Part shown: piece after piece, positions 43,462 through 53,933 of the stretch | How the letters are laid out: each line of letters starts with the position of its first letter | Position numbering within the stretch: the first letter of the stretch is position 1 | Assembly: GCF_000756305.1 (NCBI RefSeq) | Contig: NZ_JRFE01000026.1 | Span: 174,923-238,922 of the forward strand | DNA length: 64,000 nt | Reading direction: 5' to 3' | From: Myxosarcina sp. GI1 | Lineage (GTDB): Bacteria > Cyanobacteriota > Cyanobacteriia > Cyanobacteriales > Xenococcaceae | The notes under the pieces: model-generated | The model's input: only the letters and a program-made list of their open reading frames with translations | The model's database searches: none | What the model was told of the DNA's origin: nothing | Position numbers and translations under genes: made by a program

Positions 43462-45144
43462 CTACTGAACTGTTTTAATTACTGGTAAATGACTCAACAG
43501 AACGGTAAAGGTAACAGTGGAACCCAAACCTTCACCCATACTGTAAAAAGAAATGTTGCCTCCCATTGCCTCAACTAGCTTTTGGGAAATTGCCAAACCC
43601 AAACCCGTACCGCCATAAGATTTGGTGCGAGAATTATCTACCTGAAAAAAGTTTTCAAATAGCTTATCCTGCTTTTCTAAGGAAACTCCGATACCCGAAT
43701 CGGCGACGCTAATTTTCACCGTACCTGGAAATTCATTACCCTGAAACTCAACTTTTTTGTTGTTAACTTCTGCGGCGATCGCAATTCCCCCTTCATGAGT
43801 AAACTTAATCGCGTTACCAATTAGGTTGAGCATGACCTGTAAAATACGTTGGTAATTGCCGTAAATCATTACAGGTGTAAGAGTAGAAGGATATTTGATT
43901 TGAAACTGAAGTTTTTTTTGTTCGGCTTGGGTACGGACTAACTTATCCACATCGTGGAGTAACTCGTCTAATTCTACTTCCCCTAATTCCAGTTCCATCT
44001 TGCCAGATTCAATTTTGGCAATATCGAGAATATCGTTAATCAGATTTAGTAGATGGATTGAAGATTTATATGCTTCTTCGATAAATTCTTGTTGTTCTTC
44101 GGGGTTGTCTGCCATCCCCTCCATAAGCAACTTGAGAAAGCCAATAATGCCGTTGAGAGGCGTACGCAATTCGTGAGAAGTATTGGCTAAAAAATCACTT
44201 TTGAGTCGGTTGGCTTCTTCAGCTTGGATGCTGGCTTGTTCTACTTCCTGATAGAGTTTTGCCAGATAAATTGCCCCTCCTGCGTGTTCGGCAACCTCCT
44301 TAATCAACTCCATTTCTGCCATCGTCCAGACACGATAGCGATCGCACTGCTGTAAATATATTAAAACGTTGTGTTCGCTGGTACAGGAAGTAGATATTAT
44401 TACAACCGACTTTTCTGCTAGCGGGTTGGAAACGATGTAATCTAAAGCAATGGCATAAGAAGCACTGAAAGCTTGTTTGAGAGCAGGACGTTCTTGCCAA
44501 TCGATCTCCGTACCTAAAATTGAAGCAATTTCTGCCTGATGGTATTCAGCCTTTACTATCAACTTAGTTTTATAAATGTCTGGAACTAAAATCGCACAAC
44601 GGCTTAAAGCCAAAGTTTGACCCAAACTATCAACTGTTTGTTGCCAGATATTTTCCAAATCGAGGCTGCGACGAATTTTACTGACGATACGATCTAATAA
44701 TTTTTGAAAGCTATAAATAGGTACTTTAGAATCGGTATGGGAAAATGAAAATACCTCTTGCTCTTCTAGCAAATGTCCCATAACCATGACGGCATTGACT
44801 TCACCCTGGGGCGGTAAAATCGGACTAATGACCAGTTCAAAAGAAAATGAATGTACGCCAAACTCAAACAGACAGTAACACTGTTCGGGAAGCCGCCGTC
44901 TAACAATGCGCCGAATTTTTCGCATGTAAGCTTCGCGGTCTACAGGAGTAAAAACTGCCGCTTTAGAAGAGTGTGCGGAATCGCAATTCAAACCATACCT
45001 TTCAGCTTTTGCCCACCAAAAAGATAGATAGTTTCCAGAAAGATCCTGAGTAAATACCAATTCTGCGCCCAAATTTTGCCAATTAGCACTAGCATTTGGT
45101 GCAGCGGCACTCTTAGATAATTCTGGATTAAATCTAGGCAACAT
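43462..45144 (-). CDS. sensor histidine kinase with PAS-like and GAF-like domains
   Basis: A 560-residue soluble kinase (no membrane helix). From ATG 45144: a PAS-like region (residues ~20-135: DLSGNYLSFWWAKAERYGLN, then RIVRRRLPEQCYCLFEFGVH), a GAF-like region with phytochrome-type order but no Cys anchor visible (~160-300), a coiled linker (YQEVEQASIQAEEANRLKSD), then the H-box FLANTSHELRTPLNGIIGFL with His ~324 and the N, G1 and G2 boxes (LNLIGNAIKFTHEGG, VADSGIGV, GGTGLGLAISQKLVEAMGG). It ends right after the kinase core, with no receiver domain. A TTG-started extension of 13 residues was rejected. The ligand and cognate regulator are unknown. Confidence 0.85.
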   Translation of the reverse strand: MLPRFNPELSKSAAAPNASANWQNLGAELVFTQDLSGNYLSFWWAKAERYGLNCDSAHSSKAAVFTPVDREAYMRKIRRIVRRRLPEQCYCLFEFGVHSFSFELVISPILPPQGEVNAVMVMGHLLEEQEVFSFSHTDSKVPIYSFQKLLDRIVSKIRRSLDLENIWQQTVDSLGQTLALSRCAILVPDIYKTKLIVKAEYHQAEIASILGTEIDWQERPALKQAFSASYAIALDYIVSNPLAEKSVVIISTSCTSEHNVLIYLQQCDRYRVWTMAEMELIKEVAEHAGGAIYLAKLYQEVEQASIQAEEANRLKSDFLANTSHELRTPLNGIIGFLKLLMEGMADNPEEQQEFIEEAYKSSIHLLNLINDILDIAKIESGKMELELGEVELDELLHDVDKLVRTQAEQKKLQFQIKYPSTLTPVMIYGNYQRILQVMLNLIGNAIKFTHEGGIAIAAEVNNKKVEFQGNEFPGTVKISVADSGIGVSLEKQDKLFENFFQVDNSRTKSYGGTGLGLAISQKLVEAMGGNISFYSMGEGLGSTVTFTVLLSHLPVIKTVQ

Positions 45145-45472
45145 TAGCAGCTTAAATAGGTTTAAATTGAGATCTAAAAACAAGCGCGCATTCGGTATTA
45201 ACTACTATAACTTCATAAACGATAGGGTAACAGTACTATATTTCAACTCGCACAGCTTAAAAAGCTAATAGTATTTACTCGATAATTGACTAAAAGTTTC
45301 AATAAGCTAAAAAAATCATATTGACTTAAATAGCAAATATCAAAAATAAACACAAAATTAGCGCAGTTTTCATCGAGTATGACACGATTTCGCTCGAATT
45401 TTGACTTTTATTTTATGGCGATCGAGCTATGGCTAATAGCTTATTTTAGACCGATACAGTTTGTCTATGACT

Positions 45473-45703
45473 TCAATCATTCCATTCACCCCGTGGAGGT
45501 AGAGGAGGATTGCGTTGCCAAGTACGAGTAAGATCTGTATTGGGGTCGCGTTCTCCTCTCAACCAATGCTTGAGCGCAGCTTCAATTGCACGGCTGGGAT
45601 CGTTAGTTAAATGTTGAATCTGTTCTAAAATTTCTGAATCTAACTGAATTGATATTTCTACTTTTTCAGCAGAACGCTCTTGTTGCAAGGCATCTTTATC
45701 CAT
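45473..45703 (-). CDS. small hypothetical protein, possible RHH-type
   Basis: A 76-residue protein. The middle reads EKVEISIQLDSEILEQIQHL, TNDPSRAIEAALKHWLRGE, a strand followed by two helices as in ribbon-helix-helix or MetJ/CopG-like antitoxins, and then a Pro/Asn-rich tail (TWQRNPPLPPRGEWND). No toxin partner is adjacent: the next gene is lepA on the other strand. It may be a lone regulator or an antitoxin remnant. Confidence 0.65.
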   Translation of the reverse strand: MDKDALQQERSAEKVEISIQLDSEILEQIQHLTNDPSRAIEAALKHWLRGERDPNTDLTRTWQRNPPLPPRGEWND

Positions 45704-45850
45704 ATAAGTTTCTTATTGCTCCTTTTTAATTTTACCTGTTTCGTCATTAGTGAAAACAAATTTTCTGACTGTGTGGGAGATCGATGAAGATCGACCTTAC
45801 AATAGTTTAAACAGGACTAAACTTAAAATTTTTTAATCTAACTACTATTT

Positions 45851-47662
45851 ATGACTGACGTTCCCGTCTCTCGTATTCGTAACTTCTCAATTATCGCTCA
45901 TATCGACCACGGCAAATCAACTCTAGCCGATCGCATGTTACAGTTTACCGAAACTGTCGCTCAAAGAGAAATGAAAGAACAATTTCTCGACAATATGGAT
46001 TTGGAACGAGAGCGAGGAATTACGATCAAGCTGCAAGCAGCCAGAATGAACTATAAAGCTAAAGACGGGCAAGTATATGTAGTTAATCTGATCGATACTC
46101 CAGGTCACGTCGATTTTTCTTATGAAGTCTCCCGTTCTTTAGCAGCTTGTGAAGGAGCATTATTAGTAGTAGACGCTTCTCAGGGAGTAGAAGCGCAAAC
46201 TTTGGCTAATGTGTATTTGGCGTTAGACAACGATTTAGAAATTATTCCCGTCCTCAACAAAATCGATCTTCCTGGTGCCGAACCCGAACGAGTCGCTAGC
46301 GAAATTGAAGATGTAGTGGGTTTAGACTGTAGCGACATTATTAAAGCCTCAGCCAAAATGGGGGTGGGGATAGACGAAATTTTAGAGGCAATTGTTAATT
46401 TTGTTCCACCGCCACAAGATACTATAGACCAACCTTTAAGAGCCTTGATTTTTGACAGCTATTACGACCCCTACCGAGGAGTTATCGTTTATTTTCGGGT
46501 TATGGATGGCAAAGTCAAAAAAGGTGATAACGTTCGGCTGATGGCATCGGGTAAAGAATACGAAATTGATGAACTTGGCGTACTTTCTCCCAACCAAATT
46601 CAGGTAGATGAACTTCATGCAGGAGAGGTGGGTTATTTTGCAGCGGCAATTAAAGCAGTAGAAGATGCTCGCGTTGGCGATACGATAACTTTAGTGGAAA
46701 CTCCCGCTAACAAACCTTTACCAGGGTACACCGAAGCCAAACCAATGGTTTTCTGTGGTTTATTTCCTACCGATGCCGACCAGTATGAAGATTTGCGAGA
46801 GGCTTTAGATCGGCTCAAGCTCAACGATGCAGCACTATCTTACGAACCCGAAACCTCGACAGCAATGGGTTTTGGCTTTCGCTGCGGCTTTTTGGGCTTG
46901 CTGCACATGGAAATCGTGCAGGAAAGACTGGAACGAGAATACGATCTAGACCTCATTACCACCGCACCTTCGGTAATCTATCGCGTTACTACAGTTGAAG
47001 GAGAAGTGTTAGAAATTGATAACCCTTCTTTGCTGCCCGATCCGCAAAAACGCGAAAAGATCGAAGAACCTTACATTAAAGTCGAGATGATTACTCCTGA
47101 AAATTTTGTTGGCACTTTGATGGACTTGTGTCAAACTCGACGGGGTATCTTTAAAGATATGAAGTACTTCGCCCAAAATCGTACCTGTTTGATTTACGAA
47201 CTGCCTCTAGCTGAAGTTGTCACTGACTTTTTCGACCAGTTAAAGTCTCGTTCTCGCGGTTATGCCAGCATGGAATATCAGTTATTGGGCTATCGCGCCG
47301 ATAATTTGGTTAAATTAGACATTTTGGTTAATAAAGAGCCTGTAGACGCTCTTTCTACCATCGTTCATCGCGATAAGGCTTACTATGTCGGTCGGGCTTT
47401 AACCGAAAAACTCAAAGAATTAATTCCCCGCCATCAGTTTAAAGTACCAATCCAGGCGAGTATTGGCTCAAAGGTAATCGCTAGCGAACACATTCCTCCA
47501 TTGCGTAAAGATGTACTCGCCAAGTGTTATGGCGGTGATATATCTCGTAAGAAAAAATTACTGCAAAAGCAAGCTAAAGGTAAAAAACGCCTCAAAGCGA
47601 TCGGTTCTGTAGATGTTCCCCAAGAGGCATTTATGGCAGTGCTGCGCTTGAGCGGACAGTAA
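45851..47662 (+). CDS. lepA: elongation factor 4 (LepA)
   Basis: A 603-residue translational GTPase. G1 is [20 protein letters not shown]; the switch-II element is [20 protein letters not shown]; the NKID motif is present ([15 protein letters not shown]). The C-terminal domain unique to EF4 ends [20 protein letters not shown] and [14 protein letters not shown]4 back-translocates or remodels stalled ribosomes, especially at high ionic strength or low temperature, and associates with the membrane. The length is exact. It is monocistronic and followed by a purine-rich repeat (about 47671-47715). Confidence 0.97.
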   Translation: MTDVPVSRIRNFSIIAHIDHGKSTLADRMLQFTETVAQREMKEQFLDNMDLERERGITIKLQAARMNYKAKDGQVYVVNLIDTPGHVDFSYEVSRSLAACEGALLVVDASQGVEAQTLANVYLALDNDLEIIPVLNKIDLPGAEPERVASEIEDVVGLDCSDIIKASAKMGVGIDEILEAIVNFVPPPQDTIDQPLRALIFDSYYDPYRGVIVYFRVMDGKVKKGDNVRLMASGKEYEIDELGVLSPNQIQVDELHAGEVGYFAAAIKAVEDARVGDTITLVETPANKPLPGYTEAKPMVFCGLFPTDADQYEDLREALDRLKLNDAALSYEPETSTAMGFGFRCGFLGLLHMEIVQERLEREYDLDLITTAPSVIYRVTTVEGEVLEIDNPSLLPDPQKREKIEEPYIKVEMITPENFVGTLMDLCQTRRGIFKDMKYFAQNRTCLIYELPLAEVVTDFFDQLKSRSRGYASMEYQLLGYRADNLVKLDILVNKEPVDALSTIVHRDKAYYVGRALTEKLKELIPRHQFKVPIQASIGSKVIASEHIPPLRKDVLAKCYGGDISRKKKLLQKQAKGKKRLKAIGSVDVPQEAFMAVLRLSGQ

Positions 47663-47758
47663 GAAAAAGCAGGGGAAGCAGAGGGAGCAGGGGAAGCAGG
47701 GGAGGCATAGGGAGAAATAAGCGGAGAACCCCGATTAGTAGCAAAGGTTGAGACTAAA

Positions 47759-48607
47759 GTGAATTCCTCGATAAAGTTAAATGATTACAAACAGCAAATA
47801 GCAAATCTCTATAGCGATCGCAGTGCTAATTACGATCGCGGCGATTGGCATCCACGAATTGCACGCCGTCTTGTCGAATACGCAGAACTTAACTCAGGAC
47901 AACACGTTTTAGATCTTGCTACTGGAACGGGTATGGTTGCTATCGAAGCCGCTCAAATTGTCGGCACTTCGGGACGGGTAATTGGGATTTATATCTCAGC
48001 AGGAATGCTAGATAAAGCAAAGCAAAAAGCTCGATCGCTCGGTTTGAATAACCTTGAGTTTCTACTTGCAGATGCCGAAGCTTTAAATTTACCAGACAAC
48101 AGTTGCGCTCGCATTTTTTGTTCGTCAGCTTTTATTTGGATGTCCGATTTAATTGCTGCCTTACGGCTTTGGCATCAGTTGCTAAAGCCAGAAGGATTAC
48201 TCGGCTTCCATGCCTTTGCCGAAACAGCTTTTATACCAGGAGTTGTGGCACAGAACGTACTAAAAAAATATGGTGTTTCTCTGTTACTTAATAAGCCAAC
48301 GGGAACGGTAGAAAAATGTCATAATTTGTTGCAGCAAGCGGGTTTTGATGAAATTAACATCAAAACAGAAACAGATGGTAGCTACATCAGTCTAGAGAAA
48401 GCCAAACAAATGTGGCTCAATCTTAGCTCGTTGCCCACACCAGGACAGTATCCCAATCCTTTGTCAAAACTTTCATCCGAGCAATTGCTAAAGGCTAAAA
48501 ATGAATTTGATGCCGAATTAGAGCAGCTAAATACCAAACGAGGTATTTGGAACGATGCCACTGTTTTTTATACCTTTGGACGTAAGCCAAAATCCAGCGT
48601 TAATTAA
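47759..48607 (+). CDS. class I SAM-dependent methyltransferase (UbiE-like)
   Basis: A 282-residue protein from GTG 47759. The SAM motif is GQHVLDLATGTGMVAIEAAQ, preceded by NYDRGDWHPRIARRLVEYAE, and followed by VIGIYISAGMLDKAKQKARS, LLADAEALNLPDNSCARIFC and LKPEGLLGFHAFAETAFIPG. That order is of the UbiE/COQ5-like group, but the C-terminal domain (KYGVSLLLNKPTGTVEKCHN) is different and the substrate is unknown. Not in an operon with lpdA, which begins 91 bases later. Confidence 0.85.
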   Translation: MNSSIKLNDYKQQIANLYSDRSANYDRGDWHPRIARRLVEYAELNSGQHVLDLATGTGMVAIEAAQIVGTSGRVIGIYISAGMLDKAKQKARSLGLNNLEFLLADAEALNLPDNSCARIFCSSAFIWMSDLIAALRLWHQLLKPEGLLGFHAFAETAFIPGVVAQNVLKKYGVSLLLNKPTGTVEKCHNLLQQAGFDEINIKTETDGSYISLEKAKQMWLNLSSLPTPGQYPNPLSKLSSEQLLKAKNEFDAELEQLNTKRGIWNDATVFYTFGRKPKSSVN

Positions 48608-48697
48608 ATTAATTGAATAAGGTATTCAGTTTCCAAACTTTTTAAGACTGCAATAAACTTTACAATAAAAATTTCAGGAAATATAAAAGCAAGAGTA

Positions 48698-50134
48698 ATG
48701 AGCGAATTTGATTACGATTTAATTATTATTGGTGCGGGTGTAGGCGGACACGGTGCGGCACTACACGCAGTTAAGTGTGGCTTGAAAACCGCAATTGTCG
48801 AAGCGGGAGATATGGGCGGAACTTGCGTCAATCGCGGCTGTATTCCTTCTAAAGCATTACTTGCGGCTTCTGGTAGGGTCAGAGAGTTGACTAACACCCA
48901 TCACTTAGAGGATATGGGGATTAGGTTTGGTGGTGGAGTACAATTCGATCGTAGCGCGATCGCCGCTCATGCTACAGATTTGGTCGAAAAAATTCAGGGA
49001 GATCTAACTAATAGTCTCAAACGTCTCAAGGTAGATATCATTCGCGGTTGGGGACAAGTGGCGGGCAAGCAAAAAGTAACAGTAGAGACAGCCGAGGGGG
49101 AAAAAACTTTTACTGCTAAAGATATTATGCTCTGTCCTGGTTCGATTCCCTTTGTTCCTCCTGGTATAGAAGTAGACGACAAAACCGTATTTACTAGCGA
49201 TAGTGCAGTAAGACTGGAATCACTTCCCGACTGGATCGCCATCATTGGTAGTGGCTACATCGGTTTGGAATTTTCTGATGTTTATACGGCTTTGGGCTGC
49301 GAAGTAACCATGATTGAAGCTTTAGATAACTTAATGCCTGGTTTCGATCCCGACATTGCCAAAATCGCCCAGAGAGTTTTGATCGCTCCTCGCGATATTG
49401 AAACCTATCAAGGTGTGTTCGCTACTAAAGTTACCCCTGGCACACCAGTGGTTATCGAATTAACTGATGCTAAGACTAAAGAAGTAGTAAATGTATTAGA
49501 AGTAGATGCCTGTCTGGTAGCAACTGGACGGATCCCCGCCACTAAAAAGCTTGGTTTGGAAAGATTAGCCGTCAGTACCGACAAGCGAGGCTTTATTCCC
49601 GTTAACGATAAAATGCAGGTACTACGCGATGGCGAACCAGTACCCCATCTTTGGGCTGTGGGAGATGCTACGGGTAAATTAATGTTGGCTCATGCTGCTT
49701 CTGGGCAGGGAGTAGTAGCAGTAGAAAATATTTGCGGACAGGAAAAAGAAATCGACTATCGCAGTATTCCCGCTGCTGCGTTTACCCACCCCGAAATTAG
49801 CTATGTAGGCTTAACCGAGGCACAGGCAAAAGAATTGGGCGAAAAAGAAGGCTGGGAAGCAGCTACCGTCAAAACTTACTATAAAGGCAATTCTAAAGCC
49901 TTGGCTGAAGGAGAAACTGACGGTATGGCAAAGGTAGTGTACCGTAAGGATACTGGAGAACTATTGGGAGTTCATATTATCGGTATCCACGCTTCCGACT
50001 TGATTCAAGAAGCCGCCAATGCGATCGCCCGCAGAGAATCGGTACAAAACCTATCGTTTAACATTCACACCCATCCTACCCTTTCTGAAGTTCTCGATGA
50101 GGCTTACAAACGCGCTCAAGTAGTTGGCGTTTAA
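48698..50134 (+). CDS. lpdA: dihydrolipoyl dehydrogenase (E3)
   Basis: A 478-residue flavoprotein. FAD binds at [20 protein letters not shown]; the redox-active disulfide is in [23 protein letters not shown] binds near [20 protein letters not shown]; the C-terminal His-Glu pair is [21 protein letters not shown]3 reoxidises dihydrolipoamide in the pyruvate dehydrogenase and glycine cleavage complexes. The [15 protein letters not shown] block matches the cyanobacterial/plastid type. It stands alone; other complex genes are elsewhere. Confidence 0.96.
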   Translation: MSEFDYDLIIIGAGVGGHGAALHAVKCGLKTAIVEAGDMGGTCVNRGCIPSKALLAASGRVRELTNTHHLEDMGIRFGGGVQFDRSAIAAHATDLVEKIQGDLTNSLKRLKVDIIRGWGQVAGKQKVTVETAEGEKTFTAKDIMLCPGSIPFVPPGIEVDDKTVFTSDSAVRLESLPDWIAIIGSGYIGLEFSDVYTALGCEVTMIEALDNLMPGFDPDIAKIAQRVLIAPRDIETYQGVFATKVTPGTPVVIELTDAKTKEVVNVLEVDACLVATGRIPATKKLGLERLAVSTDKRGFIPVNDKMQVLRDGEPVPHLWAVGDATGKLMLAHAASGQGVVAVENICGQEKEIDYRSIPAAAFTHPEISYVGLTEAQAKELGEKEGWEAATVKTYYKGNSKALAEGETDGMAKVVYRKDTGELLGVHIIGIHASDLIQEAANAIARRESVQNLSFNIHTHPTLSEVLDEAYKRAQVVGV

Positions 50135-50206
50135 TTCGATCTTTTCTCACAGGTAGGGATGTAAAAGTCCCTACAATAAAAATTGCTGGTTTTAGATAAT
50201 TTAAAA

Positions 50207-51091
50207 ATGCAAATTAGACGCAGAAATCCCAATCCTCAAGTCAACACAGGGGAAGTAATCTATAAGTCAAAAATTCCCAATACCGAGCCACAGCATATTT
50301 TAGAAGAAATTGTCTGGTACAAAGAAACCGAAGTAGATAGAATGCGCGATCGCCTGCCGTTGCAAAAGTTACGCCAACAGGTTGCCGATGTACCTCCAGC
50401 AAAAGATTTTCTCGCTGCTTTGCGACAAGGCAAAACCAATCCTGCTTTAATAGCAGAAGTCAAAAAAGCTTCGCCATCTAAAGGGGTAATTAGAGAAGAC
50501 TTCAATCCTGTAGCGATCGCTCAGGCATACGAACGAGGAGGCGCGAGTTGTCTTTCGGTATTGACCGACAAAAAGTTTTTTCAGGGTAGCTTTGATAACC
50601 TTAGCTTGGTTAGAAAGTCGGTAGACTTACCTCTATTGTGCAAAGAATTTATCATCTATCCCTACCAGATCTTTTTTGCCCGTGCTAAGGGTGCTGATGC
50701 AGTTTTATTGATTGCGGCGATTTTAAACGATCGCGACCTAAATTATTTTGTCAAAATTACAAAATCTCTAGGTATGACACCTTTGATTGAGGTTCATACT
50801 CTAGCAGAATTAGATCGGGTACTGGCGATCGACGACGTAGAGTTAATTGGAATTAATAACCGCAACCTGGAAGATTTTTCGGTTAGTTTGCAGACTACTC
50901 AAGATCTACTACAAGCCAGACGAGAAAAATTAATTGCCAGAGATATATTAATAGTCAGCGAATCTGGTTTGCATACGCCAGAAGACTTAAACACGGTTAC
51001 AAAAGCAGGAGCAAAAGCCGTTTTGATTGGCGAATCTTTAGTCAAACAAGACGCTATAGAACAAGCAGTTTCTGAGTTGTTTTCTGTTTGA
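50207..51091 (+). CDS. trpC: indole-3-glycerol phosphate synthase
   Basis: A 294-residue TIM barrel. [13 protein letters not shown] starts at ATG 50207 and matches the usual cyanobacterial start; an upstream TTG (50183) adds eight weak residues. [20 protein letters not shown] carries the active-site Lys and the anthranilate loop; [20 protein letters not shown] holds the catalytic Lys of the barrel; [20 protein letters not shown] and [14 protein letters not shown] bind phosphate. TrpC converts CdRP to indole-3-glycerol phosphate in tryptophan synthesis. It lies after lpdA with a 72-base spacer. Confidence 0.97.
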   Translation: MQIRRRNPNPQVNTGEVIYKSKIPNTEPQHILEEIVWYKETEVDRMRDRLPLQKLRQQVADVPPAKDFLAALRQGKTNPALIAEVKKASPSKGVIREDFNPVAIAQAYERGGASCLSVLTDKKFFQGSFDNLSLVRKSVDLPLLCKEFIIYPYQIFFARAKGADAVLLIAAILNDRDLNYFVKITKSLGMTPLIEVHTLAELDRVLAIDDVELIGINNRNLEDFSVSLQTTQDLLQARREKLIARDILIVSESGLHTPEDLNTVTKAGAKAVLIGESLVKQDAIEQAVSELFSV

Positions 51092-51158
51092 AAATGTGAG
51101 GCGATCGCAACTAAAGTAGCAAGTAGCCAGTTTGAAAATATACGCAGTGAATTAATTA

Positions 51159-51881
51159 ATGATAAATTTCTCACAGGGATTAGTAGAAACAGTTTCCAGA
51201 CTATTTCCCGATGCGATTTTCTATAAAAAAACTACCGAAAAAGTGGTTGCTCTGACTATAGATGATGCACCTAGCTATGACGATCCCGACGATCTTGCTA
51301 CTCAACTAATATTAGATGCGATCGCCAGACATAACTCTCAGCTTAGTCCCTCTCAACAGGTTAGAGCTACTTTTTTTATTATTAGCAACCACATTGAAGA
51401 CCACTCTGATATTTTGCAAAAAATTATCGATTGCGGTCATGAAGTTGGCAATCATGGTATCGCTGATAGCACTCATGCCTGGTTGACTACTTTAGAGTTT
51501 GAAAAGCAACTTAAAGAAGCGCAAGAAAAATTGCTGGCTCTAACGGGGAAGAGTCGTATCAGATGGTATCGTCCTGGTAGGGGTATCTACAATCGCCAAA
51601 TGTTAAAAGCGGTCGAGCATCTGACAGAACAAGAAGACTATGATATGAAATTGGTATTGGCTTCGATGATTCCCGTAGATACTTACGATTTAGCCAATCA
51701 TCCTCGACTGACTGCTTGGTATGTCAGACAGTTAGTTTTTCCTGGAGCAATTTTAGTATTTCATGCAGGTTCGGCAAAAGTTGCTCGACAGACTGCTACA
51801 GCGTTAGAGATGATTTTGGACGAATTAGCAAAGAAAAATTACCGTGTCGTTTCCATGAGCGAGTTATGGGATCTGTATTAA
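51159..51881 (+). CDS. polysaccharide deacetylase (NodB-like)
   Basis: A 240-residue protein. The NodB motif 1 is VVALTIDDAPSYDDPDD, with the base Asp and the metal Asp; motif 2 is CGHEVGNHGIADSTHAWLT, with metal histidines in a slightly spread H-x6-H spacing instead of H-x3-H; motif 3 is IRWYRPGRGIYNRQML. The C-terminal LVFHAGSA block corresponds to motif 5. Carbohydrate esterase 4 members remove N- or O-acetyl groups from chitin, peptidoglycan or other glycans. No signal peptide is seen. The changed His spacing makes the substrate less certain. Confidence 0.85.
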   Translation: MINFSQGLVETVSRLFPDAIFYKKTTEKVVALTIDDAPSYDDPDDLATQLILDAIARHNSQLSPSQQVRATFFIISNHIEDHSDILQKIIDCGHEVGNHGIADSTHAWLTTLEFEKQLKEAQEKLLALTGKSRIRWYRPGRGIYNRQMLKAVEHLTEQEDYDMKLVLASMIPVDTYDLANHPRLTAWYVRQLVFPGAILVFHAGSAKVARQTATALEMILDELAKKNYRVVSMSELWDLY

Positions 51882-51918
51882 ATTAAAAATCAACCAATAA
51901 ACTCTTCCAGCAAGCAGA

Positions 51919-52572
51919 ATGGCAATACCCAAATTAGTTATTGGCAATAAGAACTATTCATCATGGTCTTTAAGAGCTTGGCTGATGCTGTCCAAGTTAG
52001 AGATATTTGAAGAAGTGCTGGTGCCATTATCTACAGCAGGATCTAAGGAACGGCTACTTAGCTATTCTCCTACAGGCAAAGTACCTGTTTATCTAGAAGA
52101 CGATCTGGTAATTTGGGATACGATCGCGATCGCAGAATACCTGGCAGAAAAATATCCCCAACTATTACCAAGGGACACTAAGCAGCGTGCTAGAGCACGT
52201 TCTATTTCAGCAGAAATGCACTCTGGTTTTTTTGCCTTAAGAGAAAATATGCCTATGAATTGCCGTGCCACAGATCGCAGAGTGGAACTTACTCCAGAAT
52301 TAACCAGTGATATCGATCGCGTTCGAGCTATCTGGACTGAGTGCAGAAACGACAACGCCGCAGCAGGTTCGTGGCTGTTTGGTTCTTTTAGTATGGCAGA
52401 TGCGATGTTTGCTCCAGTAGTTTTTCGGTTTAATACCTATGGAGTCGAGTGCGATCGCCTAGAAACTGAGTATATGCAAACGGTGTTACAAGACTCCGAT
52501 GTCCAGCAGTGGTACGAAGCTGCTGTAAAAGAGCCAGAAGTTATAGAGGAAGAAGAAGTAGGGATGAACTAG
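51919..52572 (+). CDS. glutathione S-transferase family protein
   Basis: A 217-residue protein. The thioredoxin-like N-domain begins IPKLVIGNKNYSSWSLRAWL, with YSS as the catalytic motif region, and contains GKVPVYLEDDLVIWDTIAIA, the glutathione gamma-Glu site with the conserved cis-Pro. The helical C-domain has FGSFSMADAMFAPVVFRFNT with the N-capping box (S/T-x-x-D). GSTs conjugate or carry glutathione-linked substrates in stress defence. The C-terminal tail is acidic. No gene partner. Confidence 0.88.
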   Translation: MAIPKLVIGNKNYSSWSLRAWLMLSKLEIFEEVLVPLSTAGSKERLLSYSPTGKVPVYLEDDLVIWDTIAIAEYLAEKYPQLLPRDTKQRARARSISAEMHSGFFALRENMPMNCRATDRRVELTPELTSDIDRVRAIWTECRNDNAAAGSWLFGSFSMADAMFAPVVFRFNTYGVECDRLETEYMQTVLQDSDVQQWYEAAVKEPEVIEEEEVGMN

Positions 52573-52599
52573 TACCGCTACGCGGAAATCAAAAGTTAA

Positions 52600-52705
52600 A
52601 AGCGAGGCAGCGCGGTCTTGGGGGTTTCCCCGCAGGAAGCAAAGCTTTCAAGCGTCGCTAGACGCGACTTCGAGCCTTGCTCGTGCAGCGACTGCGTCAA
52701 GAAGT
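52600..52705. repeat. GC-rich palindromic repeat island
   Basis: A GC-rich island in AT-rich DNA. GGGGGTTTCCCC (near 52620-52631) and GCGTCGCTAGACGC (near 52652-52665) are short hairpins, and the block is bounded by AAAAGTTAAAAG- and AAGTTAAAAGTCAAAAG-type heptamer repeats. It looks like a member of an interspersed cyanobacterial repeat family seen also at 1155-1240. A plus-strand open frame across it (52618-52824) is not credible. Confidence 0.6.
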
Positions 52706-52763
52706 TAAAAGTCAAAAGCTTTAAACGGTTGCTTTATTTATGCCCTAGTCTACTAGTAACTCT

Positions 52764-53351
52764 TCAAACAATTAGGTGTTTTTCTACTAGTGCGGGAACT
52801 TGTTTGGGATTTACTTTACTATAGCGGCTTTTATCTGGCATCATTACTATATTGGGAGCCTGTTTGCACTTTTTCAGACAGCCAGTTTTTTTAATTTCAA
52901 TTTCATTTTCTAAGCCGCTTTTGCGAAACATCTCCGTAAGTTTATCGTGAATTATTTTACCGCCGCGCTTCCAACAGTTGTTTTTTTGACAGATCAATAC
53001 TTTGGCTTTTACTTTTTTCTGGCGATCGAAGATTGGTGCTAGAGAAACTTTTTTTTCTTTAACTTTTACATTTGCTGGCTTGAGATTACAGGCAACTAAA
53101 TCGATCGAGTTGGCTTTTAATTTAATTTTACCTGTCTTAAAATTTTGCTTCTGTTGCCCTAATACTTTTAAACGACAACCTTTAGAGATATTTTTATCTA
53201 AATTTTTGCGAATTGTCTTGCTTACTTTAATCCAATATTCACCTCGATCGCTAACGAGTTTGAGATATTTGATTTTTCCTTTTTTCTTCGAGGTTTTTTG
53301 CAGTTCTCCAATCAAGTTGAATTCAGAAACTCGGTATTTAGTTTTTCCCAT
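52764..53351 (-). CDS. (2Fe-2S) ferredoxin-like thioredoxin-fold protein
   Basis: A 195-residue protein. The C-terminal ~85 residues are a thioredoxin-like [2Fe-2S] domain: VLICQKNNCWKRGGKIIHDK and IEIKKTGCLKKCKQAPNIVM, with the four cysteines C..C and C..C spaced as in the family. The N-terminal ~100 residues are lysine-rich with beta strands (KLVSDRGEYWIKVSKTIRKN; GCRLKVLGQQKQNFKTGKIK), an OB-like or nucleic-acid-binding segment of unknown role. Such fusions are common in cyanobacteria and of unknown function. The C-terminus should carry a low-potential iron-sulfur cluster. Confidence 0.83.
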   Translation of the reverse strand: MGKTKYRVSEFNLIGELQKTSKKKGKIKYLKLVSDRGEYWIKVSKTIRKNLDKNISKGCRLKVLGQQKQNFKTGKIKLKANSIDLVACNLKPANVKVKEKKVSLAPIFDRQKKVKAKVLICQKNNCWKRGGKIIHDKLTEMFRKSGLENEIEIKKTGCLKKCKQAPNIVMMPDKSRYSKVNPKQVPALVEKHLIV

Positions 53352-53382
53352 TGCCTGCTGTGTATTATATCTGCCGATATTT

Positions 53383-53676
53383 TTAGGAATTATTGCGATA
53401 ATTTTCTATTTGCCAACAGCGATCTAACCAGGTAACTAGTTCGTGACGTGGTGCGCTGTGCTGTTTGACAACGCTCCAAATTTGAATAGCTGCTCTTACA
53501 TCATTCAATCGTACCCATAAAGGCTCATTGGTAGCACAATGACAAGTTATTTCTAACGCCTGCAAACGATGAAATATTTGCCATCTATGCGTCCAGATGA
53601 CTTCTAAAGCTTTTTCTCCGTTTGCCTTTAAGTTGAGTTTTGTTTGATTTTGATGAAAGCGATCGCTATAATTCAT
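53383..53676 (-). CDS. Asr1405/Asl0597-family small protein
   Basis: A 97-residue protein with THRWQIFHRLQALEITCHCA, PLWVRLNDVRAAIQIWSVVK and QHSAPRHELVTWLDRCWQIE, the pattern of the cyanobacteria-specific Asr1405/Asl0597 family. The conserved WQxxHRLQ, W-rich strands and the ending ELVxWLxRCW are all present. The family's function is unknown. It lies 31 bases upstream (minus strand) of the ferredoxin-like gene and could be cotranscribed with it. Confidence 0.8.
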   Translation of the reverse strand: MNYSDRFHQNQTKLNLKANGEKALEVIWTHRWQIFHRLQALEITCHCATNEPLWVRLNDVRAAIQIWSVVKQHSAPRHELVTWLDRCWQIENYRNNS

Positions 53677-53933
53677 TGATTCTACTCTACCTGATTTTTA
53701 CAGTTTTTAGTTTTTCTCTGCAAATTTAACTTTAATAACTCTTGTAAGCTTATTGAGAAAGAAATGCAATTATTAAATTTGAATTTTATTATACTTGGTA
53801 GATGCTAATAAATGTCAATAAAGATGCGATAAATTTTTAGTTATCGAGCAACGTATTTTAAATTTGTTGCATAAACATCGGGGAAGAAACATACAAAAGA
53901 TATACTGATTCAAGATCGATTGATAAATAATAG

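Noticed and set aside
52618-52824. 68-residue plus-strand frame across the GC-rich island
   Set aside because: It lies on repeat DNA and overlaps the 3' end of the ferredoxin-like gene; the protein has no resemblance to a known family.
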